Below, in pieces: positions 34,588 to 44,535 of a stretch of DNA of 64,000 nt. This stretch comes from Clostridia bacterium (GTDB lineage Bacteria > Bacillota > Clostridia > Christensenellales > Aristaeellaceae). The stretch is taken from NCBI GenBank assembly GCA_017509255.1, contig JAFWQA010000001.1:62001-126000 (forward strand), in the 5' to 3' direction. The position numbers were made by a program, and so were the translations under genes. The notes under the pieces were generated by a model. That model did no database searches. It worked only from the letters and a program-made list of their open reading frames with translations, and was not told where the DNA came from. The first letter of the stretch is position 1; each line of letters starts with the position of its first letter.

Positions 34588-37395
34588 ATGCGAAAGTTTT
34601 CCAGAATGACGGCGCTTGCTCTGGTATTGGCACTGCTGTTTACGCTTGTGTCGGTACCGGCTGTGCTGGCGGATCCGGCCGACATTGCGCCTGTCAGCAA
34701 TGCAGGCGACGTCGGAAAGGTAACCAATCTGAAGGTCACCGTTTCAGGGACGACCGCGACTCTGACCTGGGACGCGGCGGCCAACGCGGAGGGCTACAAC
34801 GTCACCCGCTCAACAAAAGCAGGCGGGCCATATTCCAGCCAGAAATTTGTGTATACCACAAAAACAGATAATATGAATCTGGTTGCCGGCACGACCTATT
34901 ACTATGTGATCAAACCGTTTAAAACGGTGGACGGAACACGTGTATACGGAACATCGTCCGACGAGAAATCCATTACCGTGGGCGGCGGTTCAACGCCTAC
35001 GCCTCCTCCCTCCGGCACTGTCGGCCAGGTGACGGACCTGACGCTGAAAGCCAGCGGCAACGTGATCAAGCTGACCTGGAAAGCGGCGGCAAACGCTACC
35101 GGATACAATATCAAAAGATCCGAAAGCAAAACCGGGACCTATACGAGCCAGAAGCTTGTGACCGGGACGAGCGCGGAGAATTTCAGCGGGATCCTTCCCG
35201 GCCATACCTACTGGTTCAAAATACTGCCCTATAAGGTCGTGGACGGAACACGCGTATACGGAACAGCCTCCGAGGCAAAATCCATCACCATCTCCGCCTC
35301 CTCCCTGGTGGGAGCGGTGACAGGCCTGAAGGCAACAAAGAACGGCGCCACCGTACAGCTGAGCTGGCGGGCGGCGACGGGCGCGCTGTATTATGAGGTC
35401 CGCCGCGCGACAAGCGAGAACGGCACCTATAAAGCCATCAAGAGCACGAGCGGCCTCAGCGCGGAGGACAAGATCACCGCGACCGGCAGCTACTATTACC
35501 AGGTATACGGCTACGTGATCGACAGCACGAATACAAAGGTATACGGAAATCCTTCCGCCAAGGTGCTGGTCAGCTTCTCGGCGCCCACGACGATCGGTGT
35601 GATCAGCACCATCACCGGGCAGCCGGAGGGCGACACGGCCGTGAAGCTGATGTGGACGACCGCGAAGAACGCCAACCGCTACACGGTCTATGCCTCCAAG
35701 GACAAGGGCAAGACCTGGAGCGCCGTCAAGACCGTGGACAATGCGACGACAGCTGTTGTGGGCGTAGGCAACGTAGGCGGCAAGTATATGTTCAAGGTGC
35801 TTCCGAGCTACGCGCTGGGCGGAACTGACCAGATCAAGGGCAGCTTCTCGAAGGAAGTCACGGTCGAAGTGGCCGGGGCATCCGTCGCCAAGCCGACCGG
35901 AGTGAAGGCAGTGGCGAAGGACACCAAAACCGTGAGCGTGACCTGGTCCAAGACCAAGAATGCCACGGGCTATCACCTTGTCCGGTCCACAAGCCAGAGC
36001 AGCGGATACAAAACGGTCAAGAGCCTGGAGGGAACCTCCTACACGGATTCCGTCAGCTCCATCGGGACCTATTACTACAAGGTCCGCGGATATGTTACGG
36101 ACCTGGACGGCAAGAAGATTTACGGCCCCTATTCCAATCCGGTCAAGGTGACGGTTACGCTGAACAAGATCAGCAGCGTCACGCTGACGCCGGCTGAAAA
36201 GACGATGACCGTTTCCTGGTCCGCTGTCAGCGGGGCGGACGGCTATCAGGCGAAGCTTTCCGAGGACGGAAAAACCTGGTCCAAGTCGAAGACCGTAACG
36301 GGCAGCACTTCCGCGAAGTTTACTTCCCTGACGCCCGGCAAGCTTTATTACTTCCGGGTACGGCCTTTCCAGAGCGATTCTTCCGGAAAGCATTACGGCA
36401 GCTATTCCTCCATCTACAGCATGAGGACCCTGCTCGTGAACGCGGAGATCACTTCCATCAAGATGAGCGCTATCGATACAGTTGTCTTGAAGTGGGCGGA
36501 GGATACCGTGTCCGAAATGACCGGGTATCAGGTATACCGCAAGAGCGCCACAGAGGACTGGAAGGCCCTGCCGACGACACACATCAAGAAGTCCGGCTCG
36601 ACCTACGAGACCTATGACGATACCGTGGTTCCCGGCGTCCAGTACAGCTACTGCGTCACCAAGTTCCTGGTCGTGGACGAATCCAAGTATTCCAGCAAGG
36701 TCGGCCAGAAAGCGAAGAGCATCACCTCCGGCGTCGGAAAGGCGACCATCAACAGCGCACGCGGCGTTTCCAGCTCGGAGGGCATGCTGATCAACTGGAA
36801 GGACATCCAGGACGTTGACGAGTGGGAGGTCCAGTATTCCACGGATATCGCTTCCGGCTATGTGACGCTCGCTACCGTGAACGAAAAGAACTTCTCCGAT
36901 TATCAGGCGGGCAAGATCCGTGAAAACGGTGTTTCCCTGAAGACGACCAGCCTGGCGAACGGCGTGGCTTACTACGTCCGCGTACGCGCGAAGGTGACGT
37001 CCAACGGCACAGCGTATTACGGAGCCTGGAGCGATGCCCTGCTGGCCTCCACGCCGAAGATCACCATGACGGACGTCACCTCCACCAAGAAGAGCATGGG
37101 CGGAGCTGACCTGAATGTGGTCAACAGCGGCGATCTCTATCTGACCCTGCCGTCCACTGCCAGCTACCTGCTGAACATGGAATCCGGCGATCCGGCGCTG
37201 ACCGTTACACTGGAAAGCGGAAGCCCCACCGAAGTGAAGCCCGGATATACCGTTGAGGTATCCTACAGCTACGGCGGCACGGCGAAGAAATCCACTGCCA
37301 GCTCCGCGTTTACCCTGACGATCGTCTATAACGGCTACAAGTACAGCATTACAGCCGGTCATGACGGATCCTCCGCATGGCGTTACGCTCCGTAA
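34588..37395 (+). CDS. Secreted fibronectin type III repeat protein
   Basis: A 935-residue exported protein with signal peptide at residues 1-28 (VPAVLA). From residue 43 to about 825 there are about eight fibronectin type III-like domains, each with VTWS/LTWKAA-type strand B, Tyr-rich [17 protein letters not shown] strand F and a closing YGxxS. The first two carry the same VDGTRVYG segment; a short Thr/Pro linker (STPTPPPSG) separates them. The last 100 residues are a different beta-rich domain. No LPxTG or choline-binding motif is seen. It follows a glycosyltransferase by eight bases, which is unusual for such proteins, suggesting a role in holding or presenting the glycan. Function unknown. 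Confidence 0.85.
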   Translation: MRKFSRMTALALVLALLFTLVSVPAVLADPADIAPVSNAGDVGKVTNLKVTVSGTTATLTWDAAANAEGYNVTRSTKAGGPYSSQKFVYTTKTDNMNLVAGTTYYYVIKPFKTVDGTRVYGTSSDEKSITVGGGSTPTPPPSGTVGQVTDLTLKASGNVIKLTWKAAANATGYNIKRSESKTGTYTSQKLVTGTSAENFSGILPGHTYWFKILPYKVVDGTRVYGTASEAKSITISASSLVGAVTGLKATKNGATVQLSWRAATGALYYEVRRATSENGTYKAIKSTSGLSAEDKITATGSYYYQVYGYVIDSTNTKVYGNPSAKVLVSFSAPTTIGVISTITGQPEGDTAVKLMWTTAKNANRYTVYASKDKGKTWSAVKTVDNATTAVVGVGNVGGKYMFKVLPSYALGGTDQIKGSFSKEVTVEVAGASVAKPTGVKAVAKDTKTVSVTWSKTKNATGYHLVRSTSQSSGYKTVKSLEGTSYTDSVSSIGTYYYKVRGYVTDLDGKKIYGPYSNPVKVTVTLNKISSVTLTPAEKTMTVSWSAVSGADGYQAKLSEDGKTWSKSKTVTGSTSAKFTSLTPGKLYYFRVRPFQSDSSGKHYGSYSSIYSMRTLLVNAEITSIKMSAIDTVVLKWAEDTVSEMTGYQVYRKSATEDWKALPTTHIKKSGSTYETYDDTVVPGVQYSYCVTKFLVVDESKYSSKVGQKAKSITSGVGKATINSARGVSSSEGMLINWKDIQDVDEWEVQYSTDIASGYVTLATVNEKNFSDYQAGKIRENGVSLKTTSLANGVAYYVRVRAKVTSNGTAYYGAWSDALLASTPKITMTDVTSTKKSMGGADLNVVNSGDLYLTLPSTASYLLNMESGDPALTVTLESGSPTEVKPGYTVEVSYSYGGTAKKSTASSAFTLTIVYNGYKYSITAGHDGSSAWRYAP
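34927..34952 (+). repeat. Direct repeat between fibronectin domains 1 and 2
   Basis: A 26-base stretch coding VDGTRVYGT recurs at 35239-35264 with one mismatch, evidence of fairly recent duplication of this domain inside the gene. Confidence 0.8.
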
Positions 37396-37423
37396 TCCCA
37401 CGGGACGAATCTGACCGGATCAA

Positions 37424-37472
37424 AAACCCTGAAGGCCTGACAGTCGAGAGGACTGTCAGGTCTTCAGGGTTT
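37424..37472 (+). terminator. Long-stem terminator after the fibronectin protein
   Basis: A 22-base stem (37424-37445 with 37451-37472, one G-U pair, loop GAGAG). Only TTT ends the 3' arm, so termination may be partial. Confidence 0.75.
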
Positions 37473-37505
37473 AGAGACCAAAAACACACATGGGAGAGAC
37501 GCTGC

Positions 37506-38393
37506 ATGAAAGGAATCATTCTTGCAGGCGGGGCCGGGACGAGGCTTTATCCGCTGACCATGGTCACCAGCAAGCAGCTGCTGCCGGTGTATGACAAGCC
37601 GATGATCTATTATCCGCTGAGTACGCTGATGCTGGCGGGGATCCGGGAGATCCTGATCATCTCCACTCCGGTGGATACGCCGCGGTTCGAAACGCTGCTG
37701 GGCGACGGAAGCCAGTTCGGGCTGAAACTGAGCTACTGTGTCCAGCCCTCTCCGGACGGGCTGGCTCAGGCTTTTCTGCTCGGTGAGGAATTCATCGGGG
37801 AGGACGCGTGCGCCATGGTGCTGGGAGACAATATCTTCTACGGCAACGGCTTTGGCAAAACACTGCGGTCCGCAGCGGAGAACGCGGAAAAAAACGGACG
37901 CGCCACGGTTTTCGGGTATTATGTACATGATCCGGAGCGCTTCGGCATTGTTGAATTTGACGAAAGCGGCCGGGTGATCTCCGTGGAGGAGAAGCCGGAG
38001 CATCCGAAGAGCAACTATTGCATTACAGGACTCTATTTCTATCCGAAGGGCGTCAGCCGGATGGCGCACGGTGTACAGCCCTCGGCCAGGGGTGAGCTGG
38101 AGATCACAGACCTGAACGCCATGTATCTGAAGGAAGGGCGCCTGGACGTGCAGCTGCTCGGCCGGGGATATGCCTGGCTGGATACCGGGACGGTGGACAG
38201 TCTGGTGGAGGCGGCTGATTTTGTTCATATGATCCAGAAGCGTCAGAGCATTGTGATCTCCGCACCGGAGGAGATCGCCTGGAAAAACGGCTGGATCAGC
38301 CGGGAGGAATTGCTGGACGCGGCGGAACGCTACGGGAAAAGCCCGTACGGCTCTCATCTGAAAGCCGTGGCGGAAGGAAAGGTCAGATACTGA
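37506..38393 (+). CDS. rfbA: Glucose-1-phosphate thymidylyltransferase
   Basis: A 295-residue nucleotidyltransferase. [17 protein letters not shown] at residue 2 and [16 protein letters not shown] at 23 are the dTTP- and glucose-1-phosphate-binding signatures of RfbA/Rml[18 protein letters not shown] and ITGLYFYP follow. It makes dTDP-glucose, the entry to dTDP-linked 6-deoxyhexoses. A longer open frame begins at 37377 inside the terminator, but ATG 37506 gives the conserved start, with GGGAGAG upstream. It leads rfbC and rfbB. Confidence 0.96.
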   Translation: MKGIILAGGAGTRLYPLTMVTSKQLLPVYDKPMIYYPLSTLMLAGIREILIISTPVDTPRFETLLGDGSQFGLKLSYCVQPSPDGLAQAFLLGEEFIGEDACAMVLGDNIFYGNGFGKTLRSAAENAEKNGRATVFGYYVHDPERFGIVEFDESGRVISVEEKPEHPKSNYCITGLYFYPKGVSRMAHGVQPSARGELEITDLNAMYLKEGRLDVQLLGRGYAWLDTGTVDSLVEAADFVHMIQKRQSIVISAPEEIAWKNGWISREELLDAAERYGKSPYGSHLKAVAEGKVRY

Positions 38394-38398
38394 CAGAG

Positions 38399-38962
38399 AT
38401 GAAAAAAATATCGACAGAGCTGGAAGGCGTTTATATTATTGAACCGGTGATCCACGGAGATCACAGGGGCTATTTCATGGAGACCTGGTCCACAAGGAAT
38501 TTTGAGGAGCTGGGGCTGAAATACGACTTTGTACAGGACAACCAAAGCTATTCCACGCAGAAGGGAGTCCTGCGGGGCATTCATTTCCAGAACGCGCCTA
38601 TGGCGCAGGCCAAGCTGGTGCGTGTGAACCGAGGCGCGGTGATGGACGTGGCTGTGGATCTGCGAAAGGGCAGCCCTACCTACCGGCGGTGGATCGCTGT
38701 GGAGCTGTCCGCGGAGAACCGGCGCATGCTCATGATCCCGCGCGGCTTCGGCCACGGCTTCAAAACGCTGACAGAGGATGTGGAATTCTGCTACAAGGTG
38801 GATAACCTGTACAGCAAAGAATGCGACCGGGGGATCCGGTTCAACGATCCGGATATCGGTGTGGACTGGGGCAGTGTGGACGAGACGCTGCTCAGTGAAA
38901 AGGATACAACCTCTCCGCTGCTGAAGGACAGCGACTGCAATTTTGTCTATGGGGAAATATAA
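38399..38962 (+). CDS. rfbC: dTDP-4-dehydrorhamnose 3,5-epimerase
   Basis: A 187-residue cupin-fold epimerase. GVLRGIHFQNAP (active-site His region), KLVRVNRGAVMDVAVDLRKG and the IPRGFGHGFKTL loop are the RmlC signature, and a Tyr in the CYKVDNLYSKEC region acts as the acid. It inverts C3 and C5 of dTDP-4-keto-6-deoxyglucose. It begins five bases after the rfbA stop and comes before rfbB. Confidence 0.95.
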   Translation: MKKISTELEGVYIIEPVIHGDHRGYFMETWSTRNFEELGLKYDFVQDNQSYSTQKGVLRGIHFQNAPMAQAKLVRVNRGAVMDVAVDLRKGSPTYRRWIAVELSAENRRMLMIPRGFGHGFKTLTEDVEFCYKVDNLYSKECDRGIRFNDPDIGVDWGSVDETLLSEKDTTSPLLKDSDCNFVYGEI

Positions 38963-38980
38963 GACCCGGGGGGAGAACGG

Positions 38981-40003
38981 ATGACAGTTATCGTGACCGG
39001 CGGAGCCGGTTTTATCGGAAGCAACTATATCTTTTATCTGCTGGACAGGTATCCGGAGGACCGGGTCATTTGCCTGGATAAGCTGACCTATGCCGGAAAC
39101 CTTTCCACACTGGCGCGCGTCATGGACCGGCCGAATTTCCGCTTTGTGAAGGCGGACATCTGCGACCGGGAAGCCGTGTACCGCCTGTTTGAAGAGGAGA
39201 AACCGGATACCGTCGTCAATTTCGCCGCGGAGTCACACGTGGACCGTTCCATCGAGGATCCCGGCGTGTTTCTGCAGACCAATATTCTCGGTACGGCGGT
39301 CCTGATGGACGCCTGCCGGAAATACGGCATTGCACGCTTCCATCAGGTCGGAACCGACGAAGTATACGGTGACCTGCCGCTGGACCGGCCCGATCTGTTC
39401 TTTACGGAAGAAACGCCGATCCACACCTCGTCTCCCTATTCCAGCAGCAAGGCTGCCGCGGACCTGCTCGCCATGGCGTATTACCGCACCTACGGCCTGC
39501 CTGTCAGCATCAGCCGCTGCTCAAACAACTACGGGGCCTATCAGTTCCCGGAGAAGCTGATCCCGCTGATGATCGCCAACGCGCTGAACGATAAGCCCCT
39601 GCCGGTATACGGGGAAGGAAAGAATGTGCGCGACTGGCTGTATGTGGAGGATCACTGCAAGGCGATCGACCTGATCGTGAGGAAGGGCCGGGTCGGAGAG
39701 ATCTACAATATCGGCGGACATAACGAGATGGCAAACATCGATATTGTGAGGCTGATCTGCCGGGAGCTCGGAAAGCCGGAAAGCCTGATCACCTATGTGG
39801 GCGACCGGAAGGGACACGATATGCGTTACGCGATCGATCCGGCAAAGATCCACAGAGATCTGGGCTGGCTGCCGGAAACGAAATTTGCCGACGGGATCCG
39901 GAAAACCATTCGCTGGTACCTGGAAAACCGGGAATGGTGGGAGGAGATCGTCAGCGGGGAGTATCAGGAATATTACCGGAAAATGTACGGGAACAGAGGA
40001 TAA
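38981..40003 (+). CDS. rfbB: dTDP-glucose 4,6-dehydratase
   Basis: A 340-residue extended SDR. VTGGAGFIGSNYI binds NAD, FAAESHVDRSIEDP is the RfbB-specific stretch, TDEVYGDLP holds the Thr-Asp-Glu acid-base triad and SPYSSSKAAADLL the Tyr-xxx-Lys pair. It converts dTDP-glucose to dTDP-4-keto-6-deoxyglucose. No dTDP-4-dehydrorhamnose reductase (rfbD) follows here or elsewhere in the window, so either that gene is distant or the keto sugar has another fate. Confidence 0.96.
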   Translation: MTVIVTGGAGFIGSNYIFYLLDRYPEDRVICLDKLTYAGNLSTLARVMDRPNFRFVKADICDREAVYRLFEEEKPDTVVNFAAESHVDRSIEDPGVFLQTNILGTAVLMDACRKYGIARFHQVGTDEVYGDLPLDRPDLFFTEETPIHTSSPYSSSKAAADLLAMAYYRTYGLPVSISRCSNNYGAYQFPEKLIPLMIANALNDKPLPVYGEGKNVRDWLYVEDHCKAIDLIVRKGRVGEIYNIGGHNEMANIDIVRLICRELGKPESLITYVGDRKGHDMRYAIDPAKIHRDLGWLPETKFADGIRKTIRWYLENREWWEEIVSGEYQEYYRKMYGNRG

Positions 40004-40009
40004 AGACAT

Positions 40010-41734
40010 ATGGCAAACCCGGGCAGAACAGCCAGAAAGTTTTTTGAATATCTGATCCGGAAGGGGCCGAAGGAGACCGCGCGAAGGGCGCTGCTCCGCT
40101 TTGGCAGAAAGCGCCTTGAAAAGCGGTATGTACGGAGCCTGAACCTGCCGGAGGAGGAAAAGGAGCTTCAGAGGAGAACGCAGTTCTCCCGGAAGGTCCT
40201 TTTCAGTATTGCCGTACCGCTTTACAATACCCCGCCGGAGCTGCTAAGGGAAACCATAGCAAGCGTGAAGGAGCAGACCTATGCCGGCTGGCAGCTGTGC
40301 CTGGCGGACGGCAGCGACGCGGCGCACGGGGACGTGCGGGAATACTGTGAACAGGCTGCCCGGGAGGATCCCCGGATCCTGTACCGGAAGCTGGATAAAA
40401 ACGGCGGGATATCCGAAAACACAAACGCCTGCCTGGAGATGGCGACAGGAGACTATATCGTCCTGTTTGACCATGACGACCTGCTGCTGCCGAACGCGCT
40501 GTATGAATCGGCAAAGGCCGTCTGCGAAAAGGGAGCGGACTTCGTTTATTCCGATGAGATCGTTTTTGAATCTCCCAACCGGGAAAAGGTGATCGGCGCG
40601 CGGTTCAAACCCGACTTTTCACCGGAAACACTGCTGTCCAACAACTATATCTGCCACCTGACCGTTTTCAGCAGAAAGCTGCTGGAGAAGGCAGGACCTT
40701 TCCGGAAGGAGTACGACGGCAGCCAGGACCACGACATGGTTCTGCGGCTGACGGACGTGGCGGAGAGGATCGTGCATATCCCGAAGGTGCTGTATCTGTG
40801 GCGCGCGGTGCCGACTTCCGTGGCATCGGACATCAGCAGCAAGACCTACGCGATCGAAGCCGGCAGGAAAGCCGTGCGGGCCTTTCTGAAGGAGAGACGC
40901 GGCACGGACGCGGCGGTGGAGAGTACGGAGGCGTATCCGACGCTTTACAGAGTCAGATACCCGCTGGCGGGTGAGCCGTCGGTCCATGCGTTCCTCTGGC
41001 TGGGTTCAAAGGAAAAAAACGCAGCGGAGCGGATCAGAGCGCTGAAGGAGAAGACCTCCTGGAAAAACTGGACCGTGACTGCCGTTACGGAAGCAGCCGG
41101 CCGGACAGGCCGCGCTGCCGCGCTGGCGGAAGCCGCCCGGAACGCGAAGGAGGATTATCTGCTGTTCGCGGACGGGATCCCGGAAGCGCTGACGGAAGAC
41201 TGGATCGAAGAGCTGCTGATGTTTGCGCAGCAGAAGGAGATCGGTGCCGTTGGCGGAAAGCTGCTTTTTACGGAGAATTCCGTCCGGCACGCGGGTGTGA
41301 TCCTGGGACTGGGAGCGGATCATCTGGTCGGCCGGGCCTATTACCGTGTGGACGGGGACAGCGCCGGCTATTTCGGCCAGATGGCTGTGGCCGGAAACGT
41401 GTCGGCCGTGACGGCGGAGTGCATGCTGGTATCCAGAGCCAAATACGAAGCAGCCGGGGGCTTCCCGGCCGAATACACCGATGCCCTGTTTGACGTGGAC
41501 TTTTGCCTGACGCTGCTCGGGATGGGCTGGCGGAATGTATATACTCCCTTCGCACTGCTCCGGGGAGGAAAAGCGGGAAGGTATTATCTGGAGCTGGGAA
41601 AAGAAACGCCGTCCTACACCGAGGACGCGGCCCTGTTCTGCAAAAGACGGAAGAAAGAGCTTGAAACGGGAGACCCGTATTACAATCCGAATCTGTCCCT
41701 CCGGTACGAGGATTACCGGATCGCAAAGGAATAA
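40010..41734 (+). CDS. Glycosyltransferase family 2, two-part (rhamnosyltransferase-like)
   Basis: A 574-residue protein. After a basic N-terminal 60 residues comes a GT-A domain: FSIAVPLYNTPPELLRETI, then VLFDHDDLLLPNAL with the metal-binding acidic triplet, and SQDHDMVLRL. From about residue 320 a second, degenerate GT-A-like half follows (AVGGKLLFTENSVRHAGVILG is typical of this group), as in bacterial rhamnan-forming enzymes. It starts six bases after rfbB, so the dTDP-sugar made by rfbABC is its likely donor. Substrate assignment is inference. Confidence 0.87.
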   Translation: MANPGRTARKFFEYLIRKGPKETARRALLRFGRKRLEKRYVRSLNLPEEEKELQRRTQFSRKVLFSIAVPLYNTPPELLRETIASVKEQTYAGWQLCLADGSDAAHGDVREYCEQAAREDPRILYRKLDKNGGISENTNACLEMATGDYIVLFDHDDLLLPNALYESAKAVCEKGADFVYSDEIVFESPNREKVIGARFKPDFSPETLLSNNYICHLTVFSRKLLEKAGPFRKEYDGSQDHDMVLRLTDVAERIVHIPKVLYLWRAVPTSVASDISSKTYAIEAGRKAVRAFLKERRGTDAAVESTEAYPTLYRVRYPLAGEPSVHAFLWLGSKEKNAAERIRALKEKTSWKNWTVTAVTEAAGRTGRAAALAEAARNAKEDYLLFADGIPEALTEDWIEELLMFAQQKEIGAVGGKLLFTENSVRHAGVILGLGADHLVGRAYYRVDGDSAGYFGQMAVAGNVSAVTAECMLVSRAKYEAAGGFPAEYTDALFDVDFCLTLLGMGWRNVYTPFALLRGGKAGRYYLELGKETPSYTEDAALFCKRRKKELETGDPYYNPNLSLRYEDYRIAKE

Positions 41735-41779
41735 AGAAACCGCATTCCGGATACGGCGCCGGAATGCGGTTTCTTTTTT
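41735..41779. terminator. Bidirectional terminator
   Basis: AGAAACCGCATTCCGG (41735-41750) pairs perfectly with its complement at 41759-41774, eight-base loop, followed by TTTTT. It separates the convergent glycosyltransferase and GT-C genes. Confidence 0.9.
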
Positions 41780-41789
41780 CTGATTTCCG

Positions 41790-43574
41790 TCAGCGGCCGA
41801 ATACGTCTACGGCGAGGCTGAATCTCTTTCTTTTGCCGTCGACAGCGACCTGGAAAGCTTTGGGGACGTCTGCAGGGTCATAATATACGGCGAGATAATC
41901 GCTGCCTGCGGGATCGCAGCGGAAAACGAGCTTATAGCGGTGGGACGGATCCACCTGGACAGGATCAAAGGTGATATGATGCGCGGCCGGACTGACGATG
42001 GCGGAACGCGGAAGGCGAAGCTCCTTTACCGTCTTCTTTGCGGTGGTATCGACCATCGTGATCAGAACATCACCGCCTTCCGTATGCTCATAACCGTCAA
42101 ATTTGACGTCGATCCTTTCAACGGTGTCCCTGTCAGGCCTGAAATACTGCTCCAACTCCCGGGATCCTTTTTCGTCCTGCAGGGCGATCACATAGTCGGG
42201 ACTGATGGCATTTGCCACATGCTCCGAGAGCGCATAGGGCCCGCGCAGCATGGTGAAAAGACAGACGGCGCAGGGTACCAGGAACAGGGCGATGCCTGCG
42301 AGGAAACGGGCACGCAGCAGGCCGATCTGCGGATCCGTGTCGGCTTCGGGCGATTCGATCTGGTATTTCGGATGCTTGAAAAGCGTGTTGATCAGGAACA
42401 GGCCGGACAAAACGGAGAAGGGGATGCTCCTGCTGTAGGAATAGAAGGACTCCATGGTCAGGCCGGAGAAGTACCGGGGACCGATCAGATCGTTCAGAAT
42501 GCCCTGCCGCATCAGGGCCTGATCCAGATTGTTCGGCCAGCCGTATTCCGTAAACCAGACAAAAGCCAGCATCATGCCCAGGTCCAGCAGCCAGAAGATG
42601 TCATTCCTTTTATGCATCATGGTGCCGAATACCAGGAAGGGGACTGCCAGCATAACCCACTGCGGATGCCACATGCTCAGGCCGAAGACGCAGAACATGA
42701 CCAGGCTTTCCAGGTAAAGGAACCATTTCCAGCGGGAAAGCAGGTTTTCGGGATTTGTGAAGAAGGTCCAGGCGCAGAGAGAGCCCCAGACAAGGATCAC
42801 GAGGCTGATTTTCGGGAAGTTGGTCCCGGTATCCAGGGCGACGTTGAAGATATAACCCGTCGCGTTGAAGCCGATGATATTGCCTGCCATGGCTTTATCC
42901 TGAAGGTAAAAAGCGGTTTCGGCAGCGAACAGAAGCATGAAGCAGACGCCCTGGCGGAGGATCGGCCAGACCTTTTTCTCCTTCAGCAGGACCATCGGGA
43001 CGAAGATCAGCAGCGCGAAATACTTGCAGGTCATGGCGACGGAGAAGAAAAGAACAAAACGCACCGTGTCGTTTTTGAAATAATAGTAGACGCCCAGCAT
43101 GACAAAGAAAAGCGTCAGGCTGTCATACTGGCCGATGATGAACTGGGAGAAAAACGCGATCGGGGAAGCGGCGAAGGCATAGGCGGCGACGCGGGCCTTT
43201 TTTTCGCTGAATCCCATCAGCAGCGCAAGCCTGAACATGACCACGGCGATCCCTGCATAGGCCAGGATCGGGAGACCTGTATACCACAGCTGTACAGGGA
43301 GGGTGGCCGCCATGCTGACGTCCGTTTTCAGCCCCAGCAGCTTCAGCGGCAGGTTCCATACGGCGAAAAGGATGTATGTGGTCGGCATATAGCGGCAGCC
43401 ACCGATGGTGCTGTTGGTGTAGCTGTAGAAATCCGTAATATGGCCGTTCAGGTAAGCGAAGGAGGCGCCTCCCGTATGCAGGATGTCCGCCTGCTGGAAG
43501 ACAAGATTACACAGGACAGCCAGAACGGCAAAGACTGCCCAGTCAAACCAACGGATCCGTTTCGTTTCCGGCAT
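41790..43574 (-). CDS. GT-C type membrane glycosyltransferase (DUF2029/mannosyltransferase-like)
   Basis: A 594-residue protein with about eleven hydrophobic spans in the first 460 residues and a soluble C-terminal beta-rich domain of some 120 residues outside. The first long loop has the HITDFYSYTNSTIGGCRYMP stretch, with an acidic residue near the first membrane segment, as in GT-C enzymes that use polyprenyl-phosphate sugars. ILAYAGIAVVMFRLALLMG and FFSQFIIGQYDSLTLFFVML resemble the ALG/DUF2029 group. The ATG at 43574 has GAGGAGG upstream; an extension of 29 codons is rejected. A polyprenyl-phosphate sugar synthase is encoded at 49732, a plausible donor-maker. It is the only minus-strand gene in the locus. 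Confidence 0.8.
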   Translation of the reverse strand: MPETKRIRWFDWAVFAVLAVLCNLVFQQADILHTGGASFAYLNGHITDFYSYTNSTIGGCRYMPTTYILFAVWNLPLKLLGLKTDVSMAATLPVQLWYTGLPILAYAGIAVVMFRLALLMGFSEKKARVAAYAFAASPIAFFSQFIIGQYDSLTLFFVMLGVYYYFKNDTVRFVLFFSVAMTCKYFALLIFVPMVLLKEKKVWPILRQGVCFMLLFAAETAFYLQDKAMAGNIIGFNATGYIFNVALDTGTNFPKISLVILVWGSLCAWTFFTNPENLLSRWKWFLYLESLVMFCVFGLSMWHPQWVMLAVPFLVFGTMMHKRNDIFWLLDLGMMLAFVWFTEYGWPNNLDQALMRQGILNDLIGPRYFSGLTMESFYSYSRSIPFSVLSGLFLINTLFKHPKYQIESPEADTDPQIGLLRARFLAGIALFLVPCAVCLFTMLRGPYALSEHVANAISPDYVIALQDEKGSRELEQYFRPDRDTVERIDVKFDGYEHTEGGDVLITMVDTTAKKTVKELRLPRSAIVSPAAHHITFDPVQVDPSHRYKLVFRCDPAGSDYLAVYYDPADVPKAFQVAVDGKRKRFSLAVDVFGR

Positions 43575-43631
43575 GGTAATCCTCCTCTGCGGCGCCGGGC
43601 CAACGGACAGGGCGCCGGAAATGGCAGGTTC

Positions 43632-43661
43632 AGTGTAGCACAACCGGACGAAGAAATACAA
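43632..43661 (-). promoter_or_regulatory. Candidate promoter of the GT-C gene
   Basis: Minus strand: TTGTAT (43661-43656), 18-base spacer, TACACT (43637-43632), about 58 bases before the ATG. Confidence 0.45.
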
Positions 43662-43664
43662 CCC

Positions 43665-43693
43665 TTGAAAACAAAAGCGCTACGGAATATAAT
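43665..43693 (+). promoter_or_regulatory. Promoter of the CDP-sugar operon
   Basis: TTGAAA (43665-43670), 17-base spacer, consensus TATAAT (43688-43693), 65 bases before rfbF. It is divergent from, and abuts, the GT-C promoter. Confidence 0.75.
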
Positions 43694-43758
43694 CATCATG
43701 GTGAAGTATAGGAATCAAAGGCATCAGGGAGCCGAAAGGGCACGGAGGGGGTCAACCG

Positions 43759-44535
43759 ATGAAGGTGGTTATTCTGGCCGGCGGGTTTGGAACCAGGATC
43801 TCCGAGGAATCCGAGTTCAGACCGAAGCCCATGATCAATATCGGCAATATGCCGATTCTATGGCACATTATGAAGGGCTACTCATTCTGGGGCTATAATG
43901 AGTTTGTGATCTGCGCGGGGTACCGGCAGGAAGTGATCAAAAAATGGTTCAGCGATTATTTCCTGCATACCAGCGATGTGACCTTTGACTTTACGCAGGG
44001 AGACCGGGTCATCGTGCACAACCGGCATGCAGAGCCGTGGAAGGTCTCCGTGATCGATACGGGACTGAACACCATGACCGGGGGCCGTGTGCTCCGGATC
44101 CGGGATTATGTGGGAGACGAACCCTTCATGCTGACCTACGGGGACGCGGTTTCAAACGTCAGCCTTCCGGAGCTGCTGGCTTTTCACCGGCAGCACGGGA
44201 AGGCCGTGACGCTGACGACGGTCTCGCTGGCGCAGCAGAAGGGGGTGCTGGACCTTGCGCCGGACGGCACCATCCGCTCCTTCCGGGAGAAGAGCCGGGC
44301 TGACGGCTCCGTCATCAACGGGGGCTTCATGGTCTGCAACAGCAAGCTGTTTGACTATCTGGAGAACGACAGTACGGTGCTGGAAAGGAAACCCATGGAA
44401 CAGCTGGCCGCGGACGGCGAACTGATGGGGTATTTCCACGGCGATTTCTGGCAGTGTATGGATACGAAGCGGGAGAAGGATCTGCTGGAACACCTGTGGG
44501 CGTCCGGAAAAGCTCCCTGGAAGGTGTGGCCATGA
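43759..44535 (+). CDS. rfbF: Glucose-1-phosphate cytidylyltransferase
   Basis: A 258-residue nucleotidyltransferase. VILAGGFGTRISEESEFRPK and the PMINIGNMPILWHIMKGYS stretch are diagnostic for RfbF/AscA/DdhA; LTYGDAVSNV holds the metal-binding Asp. It makes CDP-glucose from CTP and glucose-1-phosphate, the start of the 3,6-dideoxyhexose route. GGAGGGGG lies upstream, and its stop overlaps the rfbG start (ATGA). Confidence 0.96.
   Translation: MKVVILAGGFGTRISEESEFRPKPMINIGNMPILWHIMKGYSFWGYNEFVICAGYRQEVIKKWFSDYFLHTSDVTFDFTQGDRVIVHNRHAEPWKVSVIDTGLNTMTGGRVLRIRDYVGDEPFMLTYGDAVSNVSLPELLAFHRQHGKAVTLTTVSLAQQKGVLDLAPDGTIRSFREKSRADGSVINGGFMVCNSKLFDYLENDSTVLERKPMEQLAADGELMGYFHGDFWQCMDTKREKDLLEHLWASGKAPWKVWP

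Noticed and set aside
34588..37395. Possible DNA repeat array or CRISPR-like structure
   Set aside because: The periodicity is that of coding fibronectin domains, in frame throughout, without constant repeats and spacers.
34990..37401. Open minus-strand frame of 803 codons
   Set aside because: It is antisense to the fibronectin repeat gene, whose signal peptide and repeat pattern are clear.
41940..43898. Open plus-strand frame of 652 codons
   Set aside because: It is antisense to the GT-C membrane gene; the minus strand gives clean hydrophobic helices and a good ribosome site.
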